A DNA stretch of 64,000 nt from Astrothelium macrocarpum (Eukaryota; Ascomycota; Dothideomycetes; Trypetheliales; Trypetheliaceae). This document shows positions 53,166 to 64,000 of the stretch, piece after piece; position 1 is the first letter of the stretch; each line of letters opens with the position of its first letter. A program made the translations under genes and the position numbers. Under the pieces are notes generated by a model that was not told the origin of the DNA, ran no database searches, and saw nothing but the letters and a program-made list of their open reading frames with translations. The stretch covers positions 1 through 64,000 of the forward strand of contig JAGEMR010000106.1 in the NCBI GenBank assembly GCA_021030915.1, written 5' to 3'.

Positions 53166-53606
53166 CATGTGCATTCTGTATAGACGCCGGGACGCGACTT
53201 ACTCGTGCATCCTTTCCACTATAGCGCGGCGTTTGGGTGGTCTCGAAAACTTTGAGAGCAGTAGATCGTGAAAATGTCAAAAATCATGAGACGTTTTCTC
53301 TCTCCAGATGACCTCGTCTTTGATGCAATTGTATGGTTGGTCAAGCTAAAAGCACTTAACGCGTGTCAGCTCGCGTTGTTAGCGGGAAGCGCGTCCTTTT
53401 GGACCACCCCAACCGGGCGACCAGTAAGCTCTCCCCACCATGCCGCCTTTAGCCTCACGCACCCTTTGCAATTGCGACCCCACAATACTGAACTGTTAGG
53501 CAATTTCGTGTTCACGCACCGTACAAAACCCAATCGTATCCCTGAGTACCACCACCTCCCATACCCTAATCGCAACCACTCTACGCATCAATCTTGACTT
53601 ACGACT
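53166..53606. other. Intergenic, no gene seen
   Basis: About 440 bp between SF3A2 and the Dpb4-like gene, both on the plus strand. A 109-codon plus-strand frame at 53268 has no features. Confidence 0.4.
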
Positions 53607-55044
53607 ATGCCTGCCCGGAAGAGTCACGATGGCGAGGAAGGCGCTACTGGGAAAGAAGGGATAAGTGTTGAGGTATTTCTTTGGTCTTCTTTCTCTGCTT
53701 TCAGCGCTTCTTTTATCCTTTAGCAAAGCATAATGCACTACCAACTATGCTGGGCTTTTCCTTACAACGAAGATCGAGATGACATCTTGTCCTTCTCAAC
53801 GCCAATCTTTTTGCGGAGTTTGGCAGTTTCCTTTCATCAAGATGTTCAAGAAAATATATCAGAAATCCGTAGATGTGCAAAAGCTCGGAAAATCCGATCT
53901 TTATTTTGGTCCTACTTGAATCTCCTCTCAGAAGAGAGGTTTGGCTGTGCACGAAGTGTCCAACAGTTCCGTCTACACAACATTTCTATCTCTGACGGAC
54001 TGTGGACCCTTTCGTGGAGCCTGATACGTTGTTTGGCCTTGAAGTTTAGCTTTTCTATGACAAAAGACCCTTCTATGTGTTTCAATAAGGGTGAACTAAC
54101 ATGCACAACTCACAGGATCTATTACTTCCCCGTACCATGTGCCAGAGACTCGCCAAGGGCGTTCTACCGGCAAACACACAAATACACAAGGATGCGCTAC
54201 TAGCTATGAGCAAGAGCGCAACGGTCTTCATAAATTACATTGGCATGCAGTACGCGATGAGATGACCTGTTCGGCTCAAAATGAGCTAACACAACTCCAT
54301 AGCGCACAAGACGCGGCCCAAGCCGCAGACAAGAGCACAATACGGCCAAAAGACGTCCTCGAGGCAGTCAAGGAGCTTGAATTTGACGATTTCATTCCAC
54401 GGCTAGAAATTGAGCTTGAGAGTATGTCACCAATGCATTTCTCTACTTTACCCCGAAACCCTTCCTTTCTCAACCTGGCAAAATCAGAAATACACCCCTT
54501 CCTAATCAAGAATCAGCTAACCACCGCCCGCGCAGAATACAACACCGAACAATGCAACAAACGCAACACCTACCGCCGCCAAAAACGTGAAGAAAAGGCA
54601 GCCGCTGACGTAAAAGCCGCTACGCAGGCAGCCATGAGCGCCTCCGAAGCATCACGCGCTGCCGCCGCTGCTGCCGTAGATTCTACCACCAACGGTGACA
54701 ATGCTGGCGATACCTCACAAAGCCTCGTCGCAGACGATGGGGCTGTTGAAGGGAACGATAGACCACCAAGCAAGAAGGTGAGAGTCGATGGGACGAATGG
54801 GACAGGGGTGCCGGCAGTATCTGCTCTGGAAGATGAAGAAGTGGGCGGAGTGGGGGACGAGGACGAGGGTGATGGGAACGAGGATGAAGACGAGGGCGAG
54901 GACGAGGGTGAAGAGGGCGATGAGGTTGAGGAAGAAAGTGATGCGCCGGCTGGAGAGGAAGCTATGGAAGAGGACCCGCTGGAAGAGGTGGAAAGGGAAG
55001 AAGATGACGAAGATGATGTGTTGGATGGAGACGAGAGTGACTGA
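53607..55044 (+). CDS. Histone-fold DNA polymerase epsilon subunit (Dpb4/POLE3-like)
   Basis: CBF/NF-Y-type histone fold protein; Dpb4 works in DNA polymerase epsilon and in ISW2/CHRAC-type remodelers. Exons 53607-53672, 54116-54249, 54303-54421 and 54536-55044, 275 residues. Spliced, the fold reads LPRTMCQRLAKGVLPANTQI, HKDALLAMSKSATVFINYIG, MHAQDAAQAADKSTIRPKDVLEAV, KELEFDDFIPRLEIELEKYN, then KRNTYRRQKREEK, the arrangement of the POLE3 family. The C-terminal third is an alanine-rich helix followed by a very acidic Glu/Asp tail of about 90 residues. Intron 1 is 443 nt, unusually long for this window. Intron 3 (114 nt) is in frame and free of stops. Confidence 0.9.
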
Positions 55045-57395
55045 TACGTATCTGGAAGATAGCTTAATGCAGCAGTGATGATGCTCGTGTAGGGAATGAT
55101 TGGATACCAAATGAAATTTGCAGAGCAATTGCATGGAATGGGTCATCGGGTGTTGAGATCGATCTTAGGGTTGAGCAGATCTGTCTGTTGTCAGTAACTG
55201 CATGCTATGGTGCTTGGCGTGCTCAATGATTGTCTTTTATGCATAAAAACAGCTAACTATCCTGACAAAGCTAATTAAAGTACTCTGAACAGGACATGAT
55301 AAAGTATGACGCTTGAAATTACGATTCGGTAAAATTGGTGTTCATAGGAGAGATCGTATAAGAACCATCTAGTCTAAACAGACGAGCTTCACTTTACGGC
55401 TGCCACATTAACTCTGGGAGCATCAGCTATTGGTAAAGAAACTTTTGTGCTTCTGCAAACGACAAATAATTTGCCGCCCTTTCTGAAAGAGCCACAAGCA
55501 GACGTCCTCTTCCTCATTCACATGCATTGGCGAGCTTCATGCGGTTCTCAAACAAGCAACTCCTATCAGTAGTGGCGTTTGTTGGCTGTTTGCTTCGTCC
55601 TGTAGGATTCTGGCCTCGTCTGCGGCGTCTTGCTTTGTAAGCACCGTGTCAATCCAGGATCTGCCACACAGGACTAAGTTTCCAGTACCAACCAACGAAT
55701 CCTGTTTTTGTGAAAGTCCTACTCGCTACTTTCCAGAATGTTGCTCGTGCCGAATTTCCAGTGATGAAGCTAGTGCACATGTGATGAAAAGCTGGCTTCA
55801 TAGTCTGAGCCTGCTACCGTCTCCTTCGATACTGCGAGCGCAACAACAGTCTTTCGGCAACGGAGGTATAAAGGAAGAATAGCATTTCCTTGATGACATG
55901 TTTTATGGATGTAATTGAAAAATTGATGATGTGACGTAAAATGGATATGCACAAAATGTGAGACGAGGTGAGATAAGAGTAAGGCGAGACTGAGATGAGA
56001 ACAAGATTGAGAGATGAGAGTCACCTAGCAAATTCCTCGTTTGGTCGAGAGACCTTTCAATGGGCCACCAGCCCTAAAATGCCGAAAATCGTGAGCTGAG
56101 CTCTACCTTTTTAGTTACATACGTGAAAGGATGGTAATCGATAGCTGTTATTGGTAGCAATTCTCCTCATATCCAGGTATGACGGTATTTTAGGGACTGG
56201 CGTTTGGGGCGGATGGATGTGTTCTGTTTTGTTGATTTAGCGAAGCTCAAATAACATATGAGAGTAAACTGTGTAGAAGTTTCCGTCCAAGTGCCGTAAT
56301 AGCCACGGCAGCAGACCCATCGTAGTTATCCACAGGCTAGGACCAGCAAGGCAATCCCATCCAGAGATTCTCAGGCTCCAAGTTAGCCAATTCCTTCTCA
56401 ATATAATTCTGATGATCATGGCCGTGTATGGGCAAGCAAAAACCGTTCGCTAGAAGTTCGCTAGAAGGGTTTTGGTGGCAGTAGCGCGATCCAACCAGGA
56501 GACCCTGTAGGAGGCCTTAACCGATCGCAAGTTCTCAGCTCGATACATTCAACTTTCTTCTTTCGGGTCGGCTTGCTCCATCACAATGTGGCACGTAAAA
56601 ATGTAAGAAATGTAATGCTCGGAAAGTCGGCTCAACGCCTCTCCGGCGGCACGAACTTACAGAGTACAGAATACAGAGTATCTTATACATTCGCTCTCCA
56701 CAGCACCTTCCATGCGTGTTGCATTAGCAGATGCGGAGACCCCCAAGAAAACCACGGTGACCGACGTCAGTCGAAGGATTGGGATTGGCAGTGGCTGAAA
56801 CCTGCCTCCTTTTCCGAAGACTAGTTTGAAGAACTAACGCTTCTTTTTGGTGCACCGACCGCTCACGATTCATGCACCCTTATCATTAATTTTCCGCCCA
56901 CGTCCTATTACCAACTAGTGGTCTGTGTCGGTATGTCTGTGATTCGGTGGTCCCAGAGCTTTGTCCTGGCCCAATGGCACCGGTGCTAAGTCCACGCCAC
57001 GGGCCGGGACCTTTCGGCTGGGTATTCGATACAAAGGCAAAGATCGCCTTTTTATTTGCTGGAGACCGGCTGTCCAGGTTGCTGTGCACGGCAGGTCCAC
57101 AAAAAACGCCATTTCCATGTGCGCGAACACGGGGAGTGGCGTCTAACCTAATCTCGTTCTTCTGCACTTTTCAACTTCTTCCTCCTTCTATCGTGTCTTT
57201 AGCCAGGTTGCCGAGGAGAACATTTTATTATCTCCAGACTAAACTGTGATTATGTGAAAATTTTGCTTGCTGCCCTAATTGACGTATACTGGACCCTTTT
57301 CACGTATTTAGGGAAAAGAAATAAAAAAAAAACCAACAATACCGTGTCTTCTTTAGGCAGGGCTGTACCATTACATCGCATTCCCATGAACAAAA
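55045..57395. other. Long intergenic region, no gene seen
   Basis: 2.35 kb before the NCS1 permease. Frames of 60-105 codons on both strands have no domains and several start without ATG. No repeats, transposon ends or tRNA were recognised. It may contain a large promoter for the permease, or a non-coding RNA. Confidence 0.45.
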
Positions 57396-59351
57396 ATGGA
57401 TAAAGTACAAGCTTTCCACCAGCAGATTAAATTAGAACCTGAACCTACTTCATTCACCTACGAAGCTACTGGTCATCCGTCACAATGGAGTAACAAGGAT
57501 TTGGATCCCGTGCCGCAAGAGCGCAGGAAATGGGAGTGGTATCACGGTATTGCATATTCTTTCATTTAGCTCCCCGACTCTGATAGGTTTACTTCACTCT
57601 GAACCCTGGCCTTTGCTTATTAGAACTCGGATGAATCAATTGATCGATCAGAGACTAATGATACCTCACAACAGTTGGTGGATTCTGGATTGCTGAAGGC
57701 TTCAACGCAGCATTCATGGAAGTACCCAGCAGCGCTGTTGCACTTGGCTTAAACCCTGGACTAGCTATAGTGGCATGTTTGATTGGCAATATCATGGTTG
57801 CAGTTCCAGTAGCTGCGAATGGATACATTGGAAGTAAATGGGGACTCAATTTCCCAGCTTTGGCTAGAGCGTAAGTACCTATGCCTCCTTTGAGTAAGGG
57901 TTTCTCCTATACCTAGCAAACAAACAGACTCTTTGATGTCATTCTTGAAAAAATTTGCCAATGTGTTTATGACTATTAGACTAATGCTTTTTAGACCTTT
58001 TGGCATGATCGGTGCCTACCTTGCAATGATCATCCGTGGTATCGTTTGCGTCATTTATTATGGTGTACAAGCCTCCTTGGGCGGAATGGCTATTCAAGCA
58101 ATGATCGAAGCCATTTGGCCATCATTCAAGAGCTGGCATATCAATGCTCTCCCTGCCAGTGCTGGCATAACTGCACCCGGCATTCTCTCCTTTGCCATAT
58201 TCTGGATCTTCTCTCTACCGTTGCTTTGGCTTTCTATTCCGGCTTTACGGTGGGTCTTTATTGTAAAAATCGTCTTGATGCCCTTTTTCTGGGTCGCTTT
58301 ATTCACCTGGGCTGTAACTGCGGCACATGGTTGGGGGCCGCTCTTCTCAATACCAAGTACGGTTGAGCAGACATCGGGATGGACGCTAGGATATGCATTT
58401 TGCTACACCATAACAGCGACTATTGGAGGAAATGCAACCTTTGCTGTAAACATCCCTGACATAACCCGCTATGCACATAACCGTAAGCACGCCTGGCAGA
58501 CCCAGGCCATTGCTCTCCCCGTCTTTATAACCCTTACCGAACTCCTCGGCGTCGTTTTTGCCGCATCCTCCCAAGTCATCTATGGTCAGGTGCTCTGGAA
58601 TCCACTAAGTGTCATCCTCCTCTGGAACAACCGTGCCGCCAAATTCTTTGCGGGCTTGCTGTTCGCCTTCGCCAACATCGCCACCAACGTGTCTGGCAAT
58701 TCTGTTCCCTTCGCCAACGATCTTACAGGTCTGTTCCCAGGCTACATCAACATCCGACGCGGTCAAATCATCTGTGCCGTCCTTGCCTTCGCCATCTGCC
58801 CGTGGCTTATCGAGGCTAAAGCGGCACGATTCCTGGCCTTTCTCAACGGCTATTCCGTGTTTCTGGGCCCCATTGTGGGCATCCTTCTCGTCGATTACTT
58901 TGTCGTTCGTCGAGGCCGCGGTCTCCATGTCTTCAAGCTCTATCAGCCCCACAACGAGCTATATTGGTATACCGGTGGCGTGAATTTCCGTGCCATCGCC
59001 GCGCTTGTTATCGGTATTGTACCTCTGATTCCAGGGCTCATCGGTCAGGTCAATCCTGCTGCTACAAAAGGCATTGGTCGAGGCATCCTCAACTTTTATA
59101 GTATGGCATGGTTGGATGGCGTCGTGATTGCAGGTTTAAGCTACTACCTACTGTTCCTCGCGTTTCCATTTCCAATTGGGGATGCGGAGGAGCCAAGGAG
59201 ATATCTCGAGGAATATGATGCGAGGGCTCAGCAGCAAGAGGAGCTGATTGGAGTACACGGCAGTCCGGGAAGTGGCAGCGGAAGTGGGAGCAGGAGTGGA
59301 ATCTCTGCGGATGAGAAGATGGGAGTGACGAGAGAAACCAATGCAGTCTGA
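57396..59351 (+). CDS. NCS1-family nucleobase/allantoin permease (Fur-type)
   Basis: Proton symporter of the plasma membrane for uracil, allantoin, uridine or related compounds. Exons 57396-57546, 57675-57870 and 57995-59351, 567 residues. The N-terminal cytoplasmic sequence WSNKDLDPVPQERRKWEWYH is the Fur-group signature; the spliced VGGFWIAEGFNAAFMEV is TM1; ARAPFGMIGAYLAM and IYYGVQASLGG follow. The substrate-region helices 6 and 8 are GYAFCYTITATIGGNATFAVNIPDITRY and FANIATNVSGNSVPFANDL. Late helices include FLNGYSVFLGPIVGILLVDYF with the conserved acidic residue. The C-terminal tail is Gly/Ser-rich. The specificity between uracil-, allantoin- and uridine-type cannot be settled by reading. 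Introns of 128 and 124 nt are longer than the average here. Confidence 0.92.
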
Positions 59352-59780
59352 ATCTGCGTAATATATCACTCTTCATTCGTTTTTTTTTCTCTTTTTGTTG
59401 AGCAGCGTTGGCGTACCGTATCGGGATATGGATACATTTGGTTGGAATCTATGTTAAGATATAGACGTCTACATATTTACACATGGCCATTTGGCCTCGA
59501 AATCTGATTCGACGATTTAGTTTGACACGACTGCTTCCCCGTAGCCCATGTCATTCGTGCATCTAATGTAAATTTAGATGTCATCTCTGGTAAGCTCATC
59601 TCTGAACACTAAATCGGCCTATTGACGTGAGGATTCTTCACATCCTCTCATCTCCATGTCTTTTCAAAGACTTTTGGTCGATCGTCATCATACAAACGCA
59701 ATCCCTTCCCAAACAACAATCCCAAACCCACCACAAATCCCATCATCCACATCCCACCATCCACGTCCAACCCACCACCA
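59352..59780. other. Convergent 3' intergenic region
   Basis: 430 bp between the permease and the HIT-protein gene, which converge. The right part is a C/A-rich low-complexity stretch (CCCACCACAAATCCC-like). No gene is called. Confidence 0.4.
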
Positions 59781-60416
59781 TCACAACTTCTCCTTCCCCC
59801 ATTCCCTTCCCATCCTCTCCAACTCCCCCCTCAACACCTTCCTCATCCCCTCCACCATCTTCTCCCCCTCGCCCTCATCAAACTCCTCCCTCCGCGGCCC
59901 CCGCCACGCCCTCCCCTCCCCCTTCACCTCCTCCCCTCCCTTGATCCCCCCCCTAGGCACAACATGCAAATGCACATGCCCCACCGTCTGGCCCGCCAAC
60001 GCCCCGTTATTCCCCACGAGATTCCACGCCTCCGCGCCCACGGCCTCGCACACGACGCGCGCCAGCACGGGAAGCCAGCGGCCCAGCTCGGCGGCGGTGC
60101 CGGCGGGACACTCCGAGAGCGTCGCGTGGTGCGTGCGTGGGATGAGCAGTAGATGGCCGGGCACTAGTCGGTAGGTGTCGAGGAAGGCGAGCACGTGCGG
60201 GGTGCTGAGCAGAGTGTGGTTTTGGAAGGGGAGTGCAGGGGAGAGGGAGGTGGTTTGGGGGGTGATCCAGGAGGGCGAGGGAGTGGCGGAAGTGGGTGGT
60301 GGGTGGGCGGCGGCGATGAGGCAGAATTGGCAGGGCGAGGTGTACCGGCGGTCTGTTTCGGGGTCCGGGGGAGAAGGGTCTTCGAGGGTTGTGGATGGGG
60401 TTTGGGAGAGAGGCAT
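59781..60416 (-). CDS. HIT-family nucleotide-binding hydrolase
   Basis: Intronless, 211 residues. Histidine triad superfamily enzymes cleave nucleoside phosphoramidates or diadenosine polyphosphates. Here CQFCLIA (a Cys pair of the zinc-binding HINT/aprataxin-like kind) precedes VLAFLDTYRLVPGHLLLIPRTHHATL (the substrate-fold strand), then VGNNGALAGQTVGHVHLHVVPR containing the HxHxH core. The first 30 residues are Pro/Thr/Ser-rich and unlike the family; the end is a Glu/Arg-rich helix (GEKMVEGMRKVLRGELERM). The DNA is notably C-rich on the plus strand, giving misleading open frames there. Specific substrate unknown. Confidence 0.9.
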   Translation of the reverse strand: MPLSQTPSTTLEDPSPPDPETDRRYTSPCQFCLIAAAHPPPTSATPSPSWITPQTTSLSPALPFQNHTLLSTPHVLAFLDTYRLVPGHLLLIPRTHHATLSECPAGTAAELGRWLPVLARVVCEAVGAEAWNLVGNNGALAGQTVGHVHLHVVPRGGIKGGEEVKGEGRAWRGPRREEFDEGEGEKMVEGMRKVLRGELERMGREWGKEKL

Positions 60417-61605
60417 TCTCGGTGGGCTGGGATTTTGAAGGTGTGGGGACTGTGGAAGATCGGGATTGTTTGAGGGGAATATCGTCTCGGTCTGAGGTCG
60501 AGTTGAGAGCGGACAGCAGTACTGAGGATGCGCCTGTCTTGTTTGTCCGTATCGTTGTGAGTTTGCTCAATCGATTGACGCTAATGGTTGGTAATGGAAA
60601 TATTATCCTCTCAAGAAGAAGAGATGCTCTCAATTCGGCAGCTAGAACGTGTAGGAGATGAGGTAGACTATGGCTCGTGAAATGTCATCAAGAAGCTCGC
60701 ATCCAGATCGAATGCCATAAATGTATCGACGACATGTTAGATACTGAAGAAAAAATTGGGGAATGAAGCACGGTGCAATCAAAATTGTAGAAGAACATGG
60801 TAAAGACAGTCAATGACAAACAATTGGCTATGTTCATTGGGTTTGGTGCTATGCCGAGGGAGTTTACTCGACGTCACACCCAGCCTCGGATAGTCCCGAA
60901 CAACGAAGAGGATAAGGTACATCTATGGCTACCGATAGCATGTGCACAGAACTTCAAAATCACGTAGCAAATTAGCACGACTTTATATGAACCAAACATG
61001 CACTCGTCCTTTCATTGCTCTATGTGCACGCGCTTCTCACTATCAACAAAGACTCTCTCATACCCTTGCCCTTTACCTCTCACTTTTCCGCCATCCAAAT
61101 TTTGCTAGCTAGTCTACTCGCAAGTGGAAACAGCCCGTGCCTCATCCCCAAAAGCAAATGATGTAAAAACAAAGCAAAGGGAAGAAGCAAGCAAGACACA
61201 CTCGGACACTCCAGCGCCAATCTTGTTTCGGGATGATGAGAAGTTTTCGACACCACGATGTGACGTTATATTCTAAAGTGTCTTGGTGATGAAGATGTTG
61301 GGTGTTTGTGAGGTGAGCAATGCATCTGCTTAGTCAAGGCCTAGTAGCCCCGAATTGCAGACGATAGATGAGCAGGAAGGAGAATAAAGACGAAAAGAAT
61401 ATCCAGACTCCGATCCGCTCGGAGCAAACGCCATGAAGCACTAGGAGGTCTAAAAATAACATGTCATGAAGCTATGCTGCATGCCTGGAGCTGTGCGAAT
61501 ACGAGCTTCCAGCGGAGACAGGGGTGACGAGGGCTTGTCTGGTCAAGCTACTCAACCGCGTAGTCAGAGCAGAGGAGACATGTTTGCAGATTGGACACGC
61601 CTCGC
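60417..61605. other. Intergenic, no gene seen
   Basis: 1.2 kb between the HIT gene start and the cyclin B stop, both on the minus strand. It must hold the HIT promoter and cyclin 3' UTR. No other gene supported. Confidence 0.45.
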
Positions 61606-63280
61606 TCAAGAATTGCCATTGCGGCTTCTGGTCGTTGCGGACGCGTCACGGGATTCGGAGTCGTTGGCAAGATAGGTGCTGTAGTTGTCTTTAGCCCACT
61701 GTCGGACAACGATAGAGGCTGTTGGCATTATTAGCAAGTTATTTACACAAAAGCAGTGATTCGTCTCTGCTAGTATCAACTCACCCTTGAGGAACTTTCG
61801 GCTCGCGTATTTGCGGAAGAAGGCATCGTGAGCGACTGGGCCCTTGAGGTAATTCAGCATCAATTTGAAGACAGGCTGGATCTCTTCTTCAATATAACCG
61901 GCATAGGCAGCGAGCGTCGCGTCCCATTCGCCTCTGTCCAACACCAGCCGGGCAGTGTACATGGCGGTAGCCGCAACCAAACTACCTGGGTATGGCAGGA
62001 ATCGATAATCCAAGCATCCAATCTCGAGCAGATATTTGCCTAGAGTACGCGTCTGAATGTCGTATGCGTCGGCTTTGCTGATTCTTCGGAGGAAGTTCAT
62101 GGGATTAGGATAGCTTAGATCATAGTTGAGAGCAGCCAGAACGAATCGCTCGGCAGAGAGGATCTCGTTTTCCGTGAATCCATCATCGGCAACGTGACGA
62201 AAGTTTTGGACATGAGGAGAGAGGACTTCTTCGTATTTGGAGGCAATGAACATGGCAGTGACACCAACAAGCTGGAGTCGGTCAAGCTGGACGACTTTGC
62301 GGCTGAGGAAACGATCGATGATGTTGACGGTAAGGAAGAGCGTTTCAGGCAAAAGTCGGAAGCGAGTGTGCACCTCGAGCAACCAATCAACGAGAATACC
62401 TCGCATCTTCCACTCTAGCTCGTCTTGAGAGTCCATGTAGTTTGGGTTGGGTAGGGTTGAAATCTCAAGTTCTTTGAGATAGTCAAAGATTTCATGAACG
62501 TACTCAGCAACCATAAGTGGGTCACCCATATCCTCCGTGTCGAGGTCCTTAGCCTGATCTTCATCTTCGTCCTCGACATCCTTTTCTAGGAAATCATCGT
62601 TCACGGGATCTGGGCGGCTTTGCGAGTTTAAGGATAGATTTATCCTGAGGGACTGGTGGGTCATGTTCTCAGTCACTGGAGGAGCTTGATTCTCATTAGC
62701 CGGGTGAGCGGCATCTTCGTCTTGAGGTGTCGATGTCGAAACGGTAACGCGTTTCTTGGTCGTGTTTCCAATTACACCAGATCCACTTGCTGGCCTCTTC
62801 AATTCCGAAGCGGCAGCGCTTTTATCCTTGGTGGTCAAGATGGAACGTGTTGAGTTGGCTCTCGATGGCTTCTGTATCTTTGTTGGTGCCGCAGCCTTGG
62901 AGACAAGTCCAGACGTTGCCTTGCCCATGGTGCCTTTCTTGACTTCCTTGTCTTTGCCTTGATTCTTTTGCGAATCATTTTTTACAACATTGCTCACGTC
63001 ACCAAGCGCGGCGCGTTTTCTCGTGCCGGCGTTGCCATTGGAGAGGGTGGATTGGGAGCGTTTCGGTGCAAGTGGCTTCTTCATTTCATCAATACCTGAT
63101 TCAATAGCTCCACCGACTGCTGCAGCTTTGGCGCGTGTCAAGCGTTGACTCCCAGCGTTCTCGTCGTTCTCGTTTGTGACTGCACGTCGTGCAGTAGTAC
63201 GGTTCTTCAAAGATAGGTTAGTCTGGCTGAAGGTATAGAGTGGAATGTTATGAGGCCAAAAGAACGCGTACCTGTGGCAT
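61606..63280 (-). CDS. G2/mitotic cyclin B
   Basis: Regulatory subunit of the mitotic Cdk1. Exons 63280-63272 (9 nt), 63204-61785 and 61718-61606, 513 residues. Splicing gives MPQNRTTARRAVTNENDENAG at the N-terminus. A classical destruction box, R-A-A-L-G-D-V-S-N (RxxLxxxxN), marks it for APC/C-dependent degradation. The unstructured Lys/Ser-rich N-terminal region is followed by the first cyclin box: YMDSQDELEWKMRGILVDWL, EVHTRFRLLPETLFLTVNI and FIASKYEEVLSPHV. The second fold has NPMNFLRRISKADAYD and YPGSLVAATAMYTARLVL. The last intron (66 nt) is in frame and stop-free. Length and order match NimE/Cdc13-type cyclins. Two ACGCGT motifs flank the first exon. Confidence 0.95.
63264..63269. promoter_or_regulatory. 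ACGCGT (MCB-type) element in cyclin B intron 1
   Basis: MluI cell-cycle box core, ACGCGT, just inside the first intron of the cyclin B gene. MBF-type factors bind this motif in ascomycetes. One copy alone would be weak evidence; together with the next it is suggestive. Confidence 0.4.
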
Positions 63281-64000
63281 TATGTCTAATATGTAGATGA
63301 TATCACGTGAATTGCCAGATGTTCACGGGACGCGTGAGAATTTAACACAAGTCAGAGGCAAGTAATTAAGTTGTGGGTACTGTGGGTGGAAATGGTCATT
63401 TAGTAAGGTAGACTATCAAAGTGTGAAGGTTTTGGTCACGGGACGTCAACAAACCTCGATATTGGGAGGATGGGAAGTTCTGTATCGTCAAAGATACGAG
63501 ACCCAGCTCGAGATGCTTGTTGAGAATGGTCGTATAATGTCGACAGATAACATCAAGTGCACATCGAGTATCAATGTACAATATCAGGTACTGACACGAT
63601 CATGCACTCGAGCAATGGCGGGGCGTCGACCAGCGGTTGGGGAAAAGATTTCAGGCAATGTTCGATCCGTATCCAAAGAACGGATAGAGAAGGGTGTGCA
63701 CGAGTATGGACGTGAATTATGGAGGAGTGGTGTTCAGGTGAAGAGCGCGGTGGGCTGGAGGTTGTTGATGCAGAGATGCTCAGGCTCGGGTAAGGCGTTG
63801 GAACGCGGCGACCGTGTTTATGATGCGGCCTGGTCTAAGCACACTGCACCTTTAGTCCATCGACACCGCAACGACAACAACCATTATCCACAAGCAACGC
63901 TGGGAACACGACTGGAAATTTCTTGAAAGTATTCTGGGTGTCACAATCTACACGTCAACTAGAAAATTTTTCTCATCACCTATTCAATGACTGCTCCATG
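63281..64000. other. Upstream region of cyclin B, no gene seen
   Basis: 720 bp to the window end. A plus-strand frame from 63423 begins with GTG; the ATG at 63615 would start about 100 codons of Arg/Ser-rich sequence without known features. I do not call it, though a gene running off the window on the plus strand is possible. Confidence 0.4.
63330..63335. promoter_or_regulatory. ACGCGT (MCB-type) element upstream of cyclin B
   Basis: Second ACGCGT core, 50 bp upstream of the cyclin B ATG, with a CACGTG palindrome nearby at 63,304-63,309. It could be part of cell-cycle control of the promoter. Inferred from motif only. Confidence 0.4.

Noticed and set aside
53733..54203. 156-codon ORF in the Dpb4-like intron 1
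   Set aside because: Runs from the intron into exon 2 in another frame, has no features; exon 2 is clearly used in the histone-fold frame.
1..64000. tRNA, rRNA, CRISPR, plasmid or phage features
   Set aside because: No cloverleaf B-box context, rRNA, CRISPR repeats or prokaryotic gene organisation was recognised; a tRNAscan run would be needed to exclude split tRNAs.

Overview
This is a nuclear chromosome segment of a filamentous ascomycete (Pezizomycotina). The evidence is split genes with short introns (mostly 45-130 nt, GT..AG, with CTAAC/CTAAT-like branch sites just before the acceptor), many very short first exons, and fungal-specific families: a Pth11-like rhodopsin-domain receptor, a LysM secreted protein, a DUF3824 protein and a Fur-type NCS1 permease. 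A leotiomycete is my guess from protein flavour and cannot be verified here. Exon structures were worked out by hand from reading frame, splice motifs and protein family continuity. The exon lengths of every multi-exon gene except the amidase sum to a whole number of codons.

Layout. Positions 1-900 are an extremely AT-rich block without genes, followed abruptly by ordinary gene-bearing DNA. Positions 1.2-18 kb look accessory: a mitochondrial rhomboid protease, an amidase with a doubtful first exon junction, an alpha/beta hydrolase, a 7-TM rhodopsin-domain receptor, an MFS transporter, a secreted aldo-keto reductase and a metal-dependent amidohydrolase, separated by 0.7-2.4 kb of non-coding DNA. 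Positions 18.6-23 kb hold two fungal proteins of unknown function. Positions 23.5-35.5 kb are a dense housekeeping block: Puf6-like ribosome biogenesis factor, kynurenine formamidase, stomatin-like protein 2, U1-type zinc-finger protein, DUF3824 protein, an apparently nuclear-encoded ATP synthase subunit 8, and a mitochondrial SAM-type carrier. Positions 37-47.4 kb are mixed: HNH-like protein, PHD/SANT-like protein, LysM protein and a 1,132-residue secreted repeat protein, with gene-poor gaps. Positions 47.8-63.3 kb are again largely housekeeping: SUZ-domain protein, unknown conserved-looking protein, tubulin cofactor E, SF3A2/Prp11, Dpb4-like histone-fold subunit, NCS1 permease, HIT protein and cyclin B.

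The most notable item is the three-exon gene at 33,495-34,007. Its last 48 residues read like a complete fungal mitochondrial ATP8, preceded by a mitochondrial-type presequence and interrupted by two spliceosomal introns. ATP8 is normally a mitochondrial gene, so this looks like functional relocation to the nucleus. It lies close to other nuclear genes for mitochondrial proteins (SLP2, SAM-type carrier). Other points of interest are an 18-nt internal micro-exon, decayed tandem repeats running past the stop codon of a membrane protein, a secreted aldo-keto reductase, and three introns that are in frame and free of stops.
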